The notes beneath the pieces are model-generated. The model did not search any database, was not told the DNA's origin, and was given only the letters and a program-made list of their open reading frames with translations. Positions 1-5,961 of a stretch of 11,397 bases of DNA are shown here, piece after piece. The number at the start of each line of letters is the position of its first letter. Position 1 is the first letter of the stretch. The DNA comes from an uncultured Eubacteriales bacterium (GTDB lineage Bacteria > Bacillota > Clostridia > Monoglobales > Monoglobaceae). The stretch spans positions 1 through 11,397 of the forward strand of contig CATWQA010000055.1 of the NCBI GenBank assembly GCA_958352815.1. Reading direction: 5' to 3'. The position numbers were made by a program, and so were the translations under genes.

Positions 1-59
1 TTCTTAGCGCCGAAAATACTTGGAGGGCGACCTCCCGGGAACATAGGACGCTGCCTGCA
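1..59 (+). rRNA. rrf: 5S ribosomal RNA, 3' part only
   Basis: The first ~59 bases match the 3' half of bacterial 5S rRNA: TTAGCGCCGA, then an ATACTTGG segment, a GGGCGACCTCCC helix, and the ending AACATAGGACGCTGCCTGC. The 5' half lies outside the window. The exact 3' end cannot be fixed without the 5' pairing strand. A tRNA follows about 50 bases later, so this is probably the distal end of an rRNA operon. Confidence 0.88.
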
Positions 60-63
60 TAAT

Positions 64-97
64 TACACAAGAGCAAATTGATTTTTGCTCTTGTGTA
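64..97 (+). other. 14-bp hairpin between 5S rRNA and tRNA-Asn
   Basis: Bases 64-77 (TACACAAGAGCAAA) pair perfectly with 84-97 around the loop TTGATT. No run of T follows, so this is not a typical intrinsic terminator. A likely role is as an RNA-processing or spacer helix between 5S and the tRNA, or it may be a decayed terminator. The role is inferred; the pairing is direct. Confidence 0.6.
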
Positions 98-107
98 TCT
101 CAAATAT

Positions 108-183
108 TCCTCTATAGCTCAGTTGGTAGAGCATGCGGCTGTTAACCGCAGGGTCGTTGGTTCGAGTCCAACTGGAGGAGCCA
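108..183 (+). tRNA. tRNA-Asn(GTT)
   Basis: A full cloverleaf can be drawn. The acceptor stem is 108-114 with 173-179 (one G-U). The D arm is GCTC/GAGC at 117-132. The anticodon stem TGCGG/CCGCA encloses loop CTGTTAA with anticodon GTT at 141-143. The T arm is GTTGG-TTCGAGT-CCAAC at 156-172. The discriminator is G180 and CCA is encoded at 181-183. It lies just after 5S rRNA and before a strong terminator, so it is probably the last gene of the rRNA operon. Confidence 0.97.
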
Positions 184-184
184 C

Positions 185-221
185 GTCGAAGCAAAGTTCG
201 CTTTGCTTCGACTTTCTTTTT
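185..221 (+). terminator. Rho-independent terminator after tRNA-Asn
   Basis: A perfect 12-bp stem (GTCGAAGCAAAG at 185-196 with 201-212) closes a TTCG tetraloop and is followed by TTTCTTTTT. It starts two bases after the tRNA CCA end and should end the rRNA/tRNA transcript. Its last three stem bases also start a second hairpin (210-219 with 224-233). Confidence 0.92.
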
Positions 222-600
222 GCAAAGAAAGTCTTCGCCTGCTTCCTTGCTTCTCCTTTTTCGTGAAAAATCGTAAGATTTTTCACGAGTTTGTGCCTAC
301 GGCTCTTTTTTATTTTAAAGTCTTTATGGCTTGCCGCGTTTTCTATGAAAAAACACGGCTGCGCTTTTTCAGGCTGCCGCTGCGTCGGAGTAAGCTTTGC
401 TTGCTCTGATTTTTTATTAAAAAAATCAATCGCCGCGTCGCTACTCCTCCTTTATTCCAAAAGGTCGCGCTTGCTGCGGCTATGTCCTTGTAAACGCGGA
501 CATAACGCCTCCGCTACGCTACCAACCTTTGGGAGCCCTCATTTGACCTTCTTTTTGCAAAAAAGTCTTCGCCTATGGCACTTCTTGCAAATATCCAATT
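210..600. repeat. Hairpin-rich non-coding spacer with a repeated 30-nt unit
   Basis: This stretch has no convincing gene and is built of short palindromes: 210-219/224-233 (10 bp, loop TTGC), 261-272/277-288 (12 bp, loop GTAA), 346-352/365-371, 407-415/420-428 and 481-487/498-504. A unit of about 30 nt occurs twice as a direct repeat, at 210-240 and 545-574. Both copies contain CTTTTTGCAAA and end in AGTCTTCGCCT. Plus-strand open frames here are short, begin without ribosome binding sites and read through the palindromes, so I treat them as chance. The pattern looks like decayed REP-like or small non-autonomous repeats. Confidence 0.7.
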
Positions 601-618
601 ATAACTGATTAATTGTTC

Positions 619-646
619 GTAGGGGCGCAGCAAGTGGCGCCCCTAC
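619..646. repeat. GC-rich REP-like palindrome
   Basis: GTAGGGGCGC (619-628) and GCGCCCCTAC (637-646) form a 10-bp stem with an 8-nt loop, between AT-rich flanks. Only TACTTT follows, so it is a poor terminator. Short GTAGGGGCG palindromes are a common dispersed repeat type in bacterial genomes; the assignment to that class is by resemblance. Confidence 0.6.
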
Positions 647-681
647 TACTTTATAATAATTAATACTTTGCTAAAAAAATA

Positions 682-710
682 TTGACAAATAATAAATTTA
701 GTTGTAGTAT
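682..710 (+). promoter_or_regulatory. Promoter of the two-component operon
   Basis: TTGACA at 682-687, 17 nt, then TAGTAT at 705-710 is a strong housekeeping-type promoter. Transcription should begin near 717, giving a leader of about 95 nt. In the leader, 741-749 can pair with 756-764 (9 bp with one G-U) followed by TTTT, a weak attenuator-like hairpin. Confidence 0.82.
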
Positions 711-810
711 GAACTAGGGACAGGAAAATTCGATCTAATGAGGGTTTGTGAATATACAAGCCCTTTTGGTGTTTTGTATATTTGTGTGTTGTGAGTAGGA
801 GGTTTTTTAC

Positions 811-1488
811 ATGAGGGTTTTGATAGCAGAGGACTCTCGGGATATGAACCGCTTGATTGTTAGAGCGTTGACGAAATCGGGATATAATGTGGACAGTTGT
901 TTTGACGGTGAAGATGCAAGACTCCATTTGCTCGGTGCTGAGTATGACATTATAATACTGGATATTATGATGCCTAAGGTTGATGGACTAAACCTCTTAA
1001 AGCAGCTGCGGGATGAGGGCAATGATACACCTGTGCTCTTGCTTACGGCAAGGGACTCTATAGCGGACAGGGTTAAGGGTCTTGACTTGGGAGCTGACGA
1101 CTATCTTATAAAGCCTTTTGACTTTGATGAGCTTCTTGCACGCATTCGCGCGGTAACGCGGAAGCGGGCGGGAAACAGAACCAACCTCTTTAAGCTGGCG
1201 GACTTGGAGGTTAATTTGGAGCAGCATACTATAACTCGCGGCGGCGTGGCAATTCAGTTGTTCCCTAAGGAGTTTTCTGTTCTTGAATATATGATTCGCA
1301 ATAAGGGTGTTGTTCTTACCAGAGAGCAGCTTGAAAACCGAATTTGGAATTATGATTATTCGGGCAGCTCCAATAACATTGATGTATATATCAGCAGGCT
1401 GCGCAAAAAAATTGACGGCGGGAGAGATGTTAAGCTTGTACATACTGTGCGCGGAGTGGGCTATGTGCTGCGTGAGGAGAAGGAATAA
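811..1488 (+). CDS. OmpR/PhoB-family DNA-binding response regulator
   Basis: This 225-residue protein has the normal length for the family. The receiver domain (residues 1-115) shows the acidic pair E7/D8, phospho-acceptor D51 in ILDIMMPKVDG, switch T79 and K101 in IKPF. A winged-helix output domain follows (about 125-222) with RLRKKI and the ending HTVRGVGYVL. The start is set by AGGAGG at 797-802, 8 nt upstream. The stop overlaps the kinase start by one base (TAATG), so the two are translationally coupled. Once phosphorylated by the partner kinase it should dimerise on direct repeats. Two TTTTCAT repeats 11 nt apart before the PepSY gene at 2966 are a good candidate target. The signal sensed cannot be read from the sequence. 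Confidence 0.96.
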   Translation: MRVLIAEDSRDMNRLIVRALTKSGYNVDSCFDGEDARLHLLGAEYDIIILDIMMPKVDGLNLLKQLRDEGNDTPVLLLTARDSIADRVKGLDLGADDYLIKPFDFDELLARIRAVTRKRAGNRTNLFKLADLEVNLEQHTITRGGVAIQLFPKEFSVLEYMIRNKGVVLTREQLENRIWNYDYSGSSNNIDVYISRLRKKIDGGRDVKLVHTVRGVGYVLREEKE

Positions 1489-2837
1489 TGCGCAGATTTA
1501 AGGTAAAGACCAAAATAGCTGCTTGGCTCACCCTGTTAATAGGGATTTTAACCTTAATGCTTTTAGGATTTCTGCTGTCTGTAAGCGGACGGGTGGCGCA
1601 GAGTAATGCTTCTCGGCAGCTGTCAAATACAGTCCGCCAAAACGCCGGGCGGATAAGCGTGGAGGACGGAACCCTGAAAACAAGCTCAAATTTTATGTTT
1701 TACAGCGGCGGAGTGTATTCCCTTGTTTATAATCGGGGAGGAGCCTTGGTGGCGGGGCAGCTCCCCGTAGCGTTTACCGCAGCGGAGCCATTTGAGAATG
1801 GCGTCGTACGAACTGTTGAAACCGAAAGAGCGGATTATTATATTCTGGATTTGTGGGTTCCTGAAAGCTGGGATAGCGGCTTTTGGATTAGAGGGTTAAT
1901 CGAAGTTCCCGGGCAGAGAGAGACTGTCATATCCATGCTGGGAGTAACTCTGTTTGTTATGCCGATTTTTATGGCGCTGGCTGCCTTGGGGAGCTATTTT
2001 ATTTTAAAGCGGGCATTTCGCCCTCTGGATCATATCAGCGTGACGGCCTCCGCTATCAATGAGGCTCGCGATCTCTCCAGAAGAATTAATCTCCCTCCGG
2101 GTAAGGATGAATTTTTCCAACTTGCAGATGTATTTGACAAGCTGCTCGCCAGGCTTGAGTCTGCCTTTGAGACTGAGAAGCAGTTTGCCTCTGACGCGTC
2201 CCATGAGCTGCGCACCCCTGTTTCCATAATAAAAAGCGCGTGTGAAACGGCGGAAAAGTATGATGAAACGCCGGAGGAGCGCAAGGAAAGCCTTGAAATA
2301 ATTCATCGGCAGGCGGAGGTTATGACCAGGCTGATTGAACAGCTTTTAAGCATGACAAGAATGGAGCAGGGGACGGAATTAATACAGCTTGAAGAGATTG
2401 ACTTGGGTGAATTTGTCCGTATCGCCTGCAAGGACATAATGACAGGTGCTTATGAAAAAAGTCTAAGCCTGGATTTAGAGGACGGAATAATTGTCTGCGG
2501 CGACAGAGCGTTGCTTACAAGGCTGCTTCAAAACTTGATAGATAACGCCTGCAAATACGGAAAAGACAACGGACATATTTGGGTATCGGTGGGCAAAAAT
2601 GAAAACGAGGCGTTTTTGCGCGTTACCGACGACGGTATCGGTATTCCGAAGGAACAGCAGGACAAGGTATGGAGACGTTTCTTCCGAGCCGACGAGGCTC
2701 ACAGCGGGGAGAGCGGAGCCGGGTTGGGCCTAGCTATAGTTAAGCAGATTGCGGACGTACATAAGGGATATATGACGCTGGAAAGCGTGCCCGACCGAGG
2801 AAGCGTGTTTACTTTATATCTTCCGATTGTCATGTGA
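1488..2837 (+). CDS. Membrane sensor histidine kinase
   Basis: 449 residues. It has a first membrane segment (about 10-32), an extracytoplasmic sensor region of about 115 residues with no family I recognise, a second membrane segment (about 149-173) and a HAMP linker (about 173-225). The dimerisation helix has the phospho-accepting H239 in SDASHELRTPVS. The ATP-binding domain has the N box (N349, N353 in QNLIDNACKYG), G1 box DDGIGIP (381-387), F box FFRAD and G2 box GAGLGLAIVKQ (410-420). All catalytic motifs are intact. It shares the start/stop TAATG with the regulator upstream, and the operon ends in a strong terminator directly after it. It presumably phosphorylates the neighbouring regulator in response to an envelope signal. 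Confidence 0.95.
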   Translation: MRRFKVKTKIAAWLTLLIGILTLMLLGFLLSVSGRVAQSNASRQLSNTVRQNAGRISVEDGTLKTSSNFMFYSGGVYSLVYNRGGALVAGQLPVAFTAAEPFENGVVRTVETERADYYILDLWVPESWDSGFWIRGLIEVPGQRETVISMLGVTLFVMPIFMALAALGSYFILKRAFRPLDHISVTASAINEARDLSRRINLPPGKDEFFQLADVFDKLLARLESAFETEKQFASDASHELRTPVSIIKSACETAEKYDETPEERKESLEIIHRQAEVMTRLIEQLLSMTRMEQGTELIQLEEIDLGEFVRIACKDIMTGAYEKSLSLDLEDGIIVCGDRALLTRLLQNLIDNACKYGKDNGHIWVSVGKNENEAFLRVTDDGIGIPKEQQDKVWRRFFRADEAHSGESGAGLGLAIVKQIADVHKGYMTLESVPDRGSVFTLYLPIVM

Positions 2838-2846
2838 TTTCAGTTG

Positions 2847-2880
2847 ATTGTGAGCCGTCTGTTCGGCTCACAATTTTTTT
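2847..2880 (+). terminator. Terminator of the two-component operon
   Basis: An 11-bp perfect stem (ATTGTGAGCCG with CGGCTCACAAT) with a 6-nt loop is followed by a run of seven T. It begins 10 bases after the kinase stop codon. Confidence 0.95.
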
Positions 2881-2885
2881 AAAAA

Positions 2886-2919
2886 TTTTCATATAATTTT
2901 CATGTTTGGGTGTTATATT
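2886..2919 (+). promoter_or_regulatory. Direct-repeat operator and extended -10 promoter of the PepSY operon
   Basis: TTTTCAT occurs at 2886-2892 and 2897-2903, one 11-nt step apart, the helical-phase spacing of OmpR/PhoB-class binding sites. The second copy ends 10 nt before a TGTTATATT extended -10 (TATATT 2914-2919). No good -35 box is present, and the repeats sit where it should be, which fits activator-dependent transcription. Assignment to the adjacent regulator is inference from position and spacing. Confidence 0.6.
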
Positions 2920-2965
2920 TTAATTAAGAAAACAGTATGAGCAGCTAAAAAGGAGGTAGATCATT

Positions 2966-3733
2966 ATGACAAAGAGGATAATTATTGCGGCTGCTTTAAT
3001 TTTGGTTATGCTGACAGGGTGTGCAAAGAACAACGCGGCCATAAAGCCTATCGGCACAGAGGCTGCAACAAAGCTGGCGATTGAGGCCTCCGGCGAGAGT
3101 GCGTCGGCGGTGGATGTGTCCGGCGTTACCCTGCAGCAAAGGGATGGCATCGACTACTATCAGGTTGATTTTGCGGCAAACGGGAAGCAATACCAATATA
3201 ACATCGACGCTTTGTCCGGCGCAGTGATTAATTCGGAGCAGGGCGCTCCCCTGCAGGGAGACAGCGCGGCAAATGGTGTTATTGATATTGAAACCGCAAA
3301 GCAAAAGGCTCTTCAGCATGCGGGACTGTCCGCCGCGCAGGTTACTTTCTTAAAAAGCGCTATGGAATATGAGAACGGACGGCAGGTATATGACATTGAA
3401 TTTTACTCATCGGACTATACGGAGTATGACTATGAGATTGACGCGCTTACAGGGGAAGTGATCAGCTATGATAACGAAACGGAGGTTCGAGTTCCATCAA
3501 ACGGCGAAAGCACTATAAGCGCAGAACAGGCAAAGGAGATTGCTCTGGCTCAGGTACCGGGGGCGACGGCCGCCGATATTACGGATTTTGAAACCGATAA
3601 CGACGACGGCCGGAAAGAATATGAGGGAACAATCCTTTATAATAATATGGAGTATGAATTTGAGATAGACGCTTACAGCGGCGCAATCCGCAGTTGGGAA
3701 GCCGAACCCGCAAAAAATAACAAAAGGAGATGA
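2966..3733 (+). CDS. Lipoprotein with three PepSY domains
   Basis: 255 residues. A type II signal peptide ends in the lipobox LTGC with C19 as the lipidated cysteine, so it should be tethered to the outer face of the membrane. Three PepSY-type repeats follow (about 30-93, 105-171, 183-246), each ending in a YEIDALTGEV-like strand (IDALSGAV, IDALTGEV, IDAYSGAI). PepSY domains are found in protease propeptides and in many exported proteins of Gram-positive bacteria, and are thought to hold or inhibit extracytoplasmic partners. The start is set by AAGGAGG at 2950-2956. It is followed after 5 nt by a second PepSY protein, and preceded by a candidate operator for the neighbouring regulator. Its ligand is unknown. 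Confidence 0.9.
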   Translation: MTKRIIIAAALILVMLTGCAKNNAAIKPIGTEAATKLAIEASGESASAVDVSGVTLQQRDGIDYYQVDFAANGKQYQYNIDALSGAVINSEQGAPLQGDSAANGVIDIETAKQKALQHAGLSAAQVTFLKSAMEYENGRQVYDIEFYSSDYTEYDYEIDALTGEVISYDNETEVRVPSNGESTISAEQAKEIALAQVPGATAADITDFETDNDDGRKEYEGTILYNNMEYEFEIDAYSGAIRSWEAEPAKNNKRR

Positions 3734-3738
3734 TTTTT

Positions 3739-4833
3739 ATGAAAGCAAGTTCAAAGAGAAGAATGACCCGTATATTATCACTGGTAATTTCGGCTTTGCT
3801 GATTAGCTGTGCTGCGGCTATGGGCGTATGGGCTGTGGTCGAGGATGTAACAGCGCGTCTCAGACCGGACGTGACGATCTTGCTGAACGGGCAGGAGCAG
3901 ATTTTTTACAACGCTCAAGGGCAGGAAACCCACCCAATCCTCTATAACGGCACCACATATTTGCCTTTGCGCGCAACAGGTGAATTGATGGGCAAAAACG
4001 TAAACTGGGATCAGAACACATTAACCGTTACTATTGAAGGCGCAAGAGCGGATGGCAAAACGGCGGGCACGCCTGACGCTTCTGCGCAGAGTGCAAATAT
4101 TCAGGCGCAAATCCGCTCGGACTTTACGGTTATTGTGGACGGCGTTGTTCAAAGATTTCAGGACGTAAACGGAAATCGGGTTTATCCCCTTCTGTACAAT
4201 GGTTCAACCTATCTGCCCGTTCGCAGTATTGGAAATTTGCTGGGCTGCAGCGTGGACTGGGTGAGCGATACGCAGACGGTTATTTTGACCGCGGGAAATA
4301 CAAATACTCTGGTGACCGACGCCGACAGCTTTAATTCCAATCCTCAGAGCACGTCTGCACCTCAGGGAACCGACGGCGTGGTTATAAGCGCGGAGGAGGC
4401 TAAAACAATTGCTTTGGCTCATGCGGGACTAAGCTCCGAGCAGGCGGTATTTGTTAAGTCAAACTTGGAATACGACAACGGCAGACGGATATATGACGTT
4501 GAGTTTTACACATCAGACCGAACCGAATATGATTATGAAATAGACGCTTATTCCGGCGCAGTGCTGAACTTTGATTATGACACCAAATCGGGAGCTTCCT
4601 CGCAGCAGGGGAGCGGAACCTCATATATCGGAGAGGAAAAAGCTCAAAGCATAGCCTTGAGTCAAGTTTCGGGAGCTGACGGAAGCTGCGTGAAAAGGGT
4701 TAAGCTGGAGCGTGACGACGGCAGGTGGGAGTACAGCGTAAAAATAATTTATAATGCTGTGGAATATGAGATTGAAATTGACGCATACAGCGGAGCCGTT
4801 CTGTCTGTGGATGCGGAGTCCGTTTATGACTGA
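3739..4833 (+). CDS. Exported CuAO-like stalk/PepSY fusion protein
   Basis: 364 residues from ATG 3739. An in-frame ATG at 3730 is rejected because it abuts the ribosome binding site AGGAG (3725-3729), which is 9 nt from 3739. An export segment (about 11-33) includes LISC at 21-24, a possible lipobox. Two copper-amine-oxidase-like N-terminal domains follow (about 43-101 and 127-185), with the typical YNGTTYLPLRA and YNGSTYLPVRS motifs. A Ser/Thr/Gln-rich linker then leads to two PepSY domains (about 213-281 and 295-358). The first is closely similar to the second PepSY repeat of the upstream lipoprotein (for example EYDNGRRIYDVEFYTSD against EYENGRQVYDIEFYSSD), showing recent duplication. The CuAO-like domains here are structural, not enzymatic. 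It is co-transcribed with the upstream gene. Confidence 0.9.
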   Translation: MKASSKRRMTRILSLVISALLISCAAAMGVWAVVEDVTARLRPDVTILLNGQEQIFYNAQGQETHPILYNGTTYLPLRATGELMGKNVNWDQNTLTVTIEGARADGKTAGTPDASAQSANIQAQIRSDFTVIVDGVVQRFQDVNGNRVYPLLYNGSTYLPVRSIGNLLGCSVDWVSDTQTVILTAGNTNTLVTDADSFNSNPQSTSAPQGTDGVVISAEEAKTIALAHAGLSSEQAVFVKSNLEYDNGRRIYDVEFYTSDRTEYDYEIDAYSGAVLNFDYDTKSGASSQQGSGTSYIGEEKAQSIALSQVSGADGSCVKRVKLERDDGRWEYSVKIIYNAVEYEIEIDAYSGAVLSVDAESVYD

Positions 4834-4844
4834 TTCTGTTTTAG

Positions 4845-4885
4845 GCGGGGGCTTCGGCTCCCGCTGAAATATTTTTAAATTTTTT
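4845..4885 (+). terminator. Terminator of the PepSY operon
   Basis: An 8-bp stem (GCGGGGGC with GCTCCCGC, one G-U) closes a TTCG loop. An AT-rich tail with T runs starts about 6 nt later (ATTTTTAAATTTTTT). The gap between stem and T run makes it weaker than the other terminators here. Confidence 0.7.
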
Positions 4886-4897
4886 AGGCAAAAGGGG

Positions 4898-4926
4898 TTG
4901 ACAAGAGGGGATTTCTGTGGTATACT
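4898..4926 (+). promoter_or_regulatory. Promoter of tRNA-Glu
   Basis: TTGACA at 4898-4903, 17 nt, TATACT at 4921-4926. It lies about 45 nt upstream of the mature tRNA, with a predicted start near 4933. Confidence 0.88.
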
Positions 4927-4970
4927 TGTTATCACTGTTGGTTAAGCGTCAGCGACAATGTTTTAAATAG

Positions 4971-5045
4971 GGTCCCGTGGTCAAGCGGTCAAGACACCGC
5001 CCTTTCACGGCGGTAACAGGGGTTCGATTCCCCTCGGGATCACCA
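4971..5045 (+). tRNA. tRNA-Glu(TTC)
   Basis: The cloverleaf is complete. The acceptor is GGTCCCG (4971-4977) with CGGGATC (one G-U). The D arm is GTC/GAC. The anticodon stem CCGCC/GGCGG encloses loop CTTTCAC with anticodon TTC at 5004-5006. The T arm has loop TTCGATT. Discriminator A5042 is followed by encoded CCA. It stands alone with its own promoter and terminator. Confidence 0.97.
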
Positions 5046-5049
5046 AATA

Positions 5050-5085
5050 AAAACGAGCAAGTTTATTTGCTCGTTTTATTTTTTT
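5050..5085. terminator. Bidirectional terminator shared by tRNA-Glu and the peptidase gene
   Basis: AAAACGAGCAA (5050-5060) pairs with TTGCTCGTTTT (5067-5077), with A-rich DNA before and T-rich DNA after, so it can work on both strands. The stop codon of the minus-strand peptidase gene (5076-5078) lies at the edge of the stem. Confidence 0.88.
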
Positions 5086-5540
5086 CCTATTTTTAGTAAT
5101 GCCTTTATGCGCCGCTTAAACGCTATATATACTTTTCTTATGGGGCGCAGAGCGCAGAGCCTTATACAGTATGCTTTATATCCCGCACCCCTGAGCTCAT
5201 GAACCTCTCCGTTTTTTATGAGCCCCGTCATTACGGCAACTATATTGTCGTCTGTAATTCCGTACTCCTTAATAAACTGATTGTCGCCGCACATTATGTA
5301 TCCGTGTTTGTCCTTGCCGATAATTCTGTGCAGAACAAAGCTGCCGTCCTCCCGCCTGTAGAGGGGTATATCGTATTTTTTTAGAGTGCCCTCAGGCTCT
5401 TTCAGAATAACCGTATCGCAACCGTTACCTATAAAGGGCAGCATACTTGTTCCGTTGGTAATCATTTTAAAGGTTCTGCCCTCTCGGAACTCCTCCAGCA
5501 TTATGGGATAAAGCTCCTCCATGGATAGTTTTTTTCTCAT
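5076..5540 (-). CDS. S24/S26-family (signal-peptidase-like) serine peptidase
   Basis: 154 residues. The GTSMLPFI motif gives a candidate nucleophile S32. The later YDIPLYRREDG...FVLHRIIG block is typical of signal-peptidase-like folds, and H71 of LHRI stands where SipW/ER-type enzymes have a catalytic His in place of Lys. A GDN motif (85-87) follows. I see no clear membrane anchor: residues 1-25 are charged and the C-terminal 30 are basic, so it may act in the cytoplasm or at the membrane surface. It lies 12 nt downstream of a PqqD-like gene in the same operon, next to an ABC exporter without its own peptidase domain. Leader removal from an exported modified peptide is a reasonable inferred job. 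ATG 5540 is preferred for its upstream AGGGG; M7 is possible. Confidence 0.82.
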   Translation of the reverse strand: MRKKLSMEELYPIMLEEFREGRTFKMITNGTSMLPFIGNGCDTVILKEPEGTLKKYDIPLYRREDGSFVLHRIIGKDKHGYIMCGDNQFIKEYGITDDNIVAVMTGLIKNGEVHELRGAGYKAYCIRLCALRPIRKVYIAFKRRIKALLKIGKK

Positions 5541-5552
5541 TATCGGCTGCCC

Positions 5553-5816
5553 CTATTCTTCAAGCACGCCGGCTGTTCTCAAAATCTCAATAAAACTCTG
5601 TGTATCGCTTAACGCTTGCTCCGGTGCAACATCGTATTCTTCTGTGAGCGCATCAACCAGGTCGTTTATGTCAGCTCCGTTTTTCAAAACATTCCATAAA
5701 ATAACGCCGCTTTCGTTAAGCTCTATAATTGAGTTTGACCCCTCCGAGGGCAGCGCCGATACTACAATAGCCTCCCCTGCCAGCTTTTTTAAGATATATC
5801 CGTCTTTAATTTTCAT
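5553..5816 (-). CDS. PqqD-like peptide chaperone (RiPP recognition element)
   Basis: 87 residues from ATG 5816. A TTG two codons further upstream is too close to the ribosome binding site AAAGGGG, which is well placed for 5816. The protein has the PqqD pattern: an N-terminal strand region, then GSNSIIELNESGVILWNVLKNG with the conserved N-x-S/T-G...W, then a helical half with DLVDALTEEYDV and a final FIEILRTAGVLEE. PqqD-like proteins bind the leader of ribosomally made peptides and present it to modifying enzymes. It is the first gene of a two-gene operon with the S24/S26 peptidase, divergent from an ABC exporter. No precursor is encoded beside it. Confidence 0.88.
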   Translation of the reverse strand: MKIKDGYILKKLAGEAIVVSALPSEGSNSIIELNESGVILWNVLKNGADINDLVDALTEEYDVAPEQALSDTQSFIEILRTAGVLEE

Positions 5817-5844
5817 GTTCAAAACCCCTTTCAGTGTTGCCTAG

Positions 5845-5873
5845 AGTATACCATATTTAAGTTACTTTTTCAA
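5845..5873 (-). promoter_or_regulatory. Promoter of the pqqD-like/peptidase operon
   Basis: On the minus strand, TTGAAA (5868-5873), 17 nt, TATACT (5845-5850). The predicted start is near 5838, leaving a leader of about 20 nt that contains the ribosome binding site. Confidence 0.8.
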
Positions 5874-5918
5874 CAAAAACCGCTCACTTTTTAAAATAGG
5901 ATTAAATCTTGTTGAAAA
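5867..5918. promoter_or_regulatory. Inverted repeat spanning both divergent -35 boxes
   Basis: TTTTCAACAA (5867-5876) and TTGTTGAAAA (5909-5918) are a perfect 10-bp inverted repeat. Centres are 42 bp apart, about four helical turns. Each arm contains the -35 box of one divergent promoter. This could be a shared operator for a dimeric or looping regulator, or just two similar promoter upstream regions; binding is inferred. Confidence 0.5.
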
Positions 5919-5940
5919 TCGGAGGAATATGTGTTACAAT
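5912..5940 (+). promoter_or_regulatory. Promoter of the ABC exporter gene
   Basis: TTGAAA (5912-5917), 17 nt, TACAAT (5935-5940) with a TGT extended -10. The predicted start near 5947 is downstream of the in-frame ATG at 5929, which supports ATG 5962 as the true start. Confidence 0.8.
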
Positions 5941-5961
5941 TGTGCCATAGGAGGCGAAACG

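Noticed and set aside
203..608. Plus-strand open reading frames of 68 and 105 codons after tRNA-Asn
   Set aside because: They run through palindromes, lack ribosome binding sites, have low-complexity Leu/Phe/Arg/Cys-rich products and share no protein-like features.
5929..5961. Upstream ATG for the ABC exporter
   Set aside because: It overlaps the -10 box and would precede the predicted transcription start; ATG 5962 has an ideal ribosome binding site.
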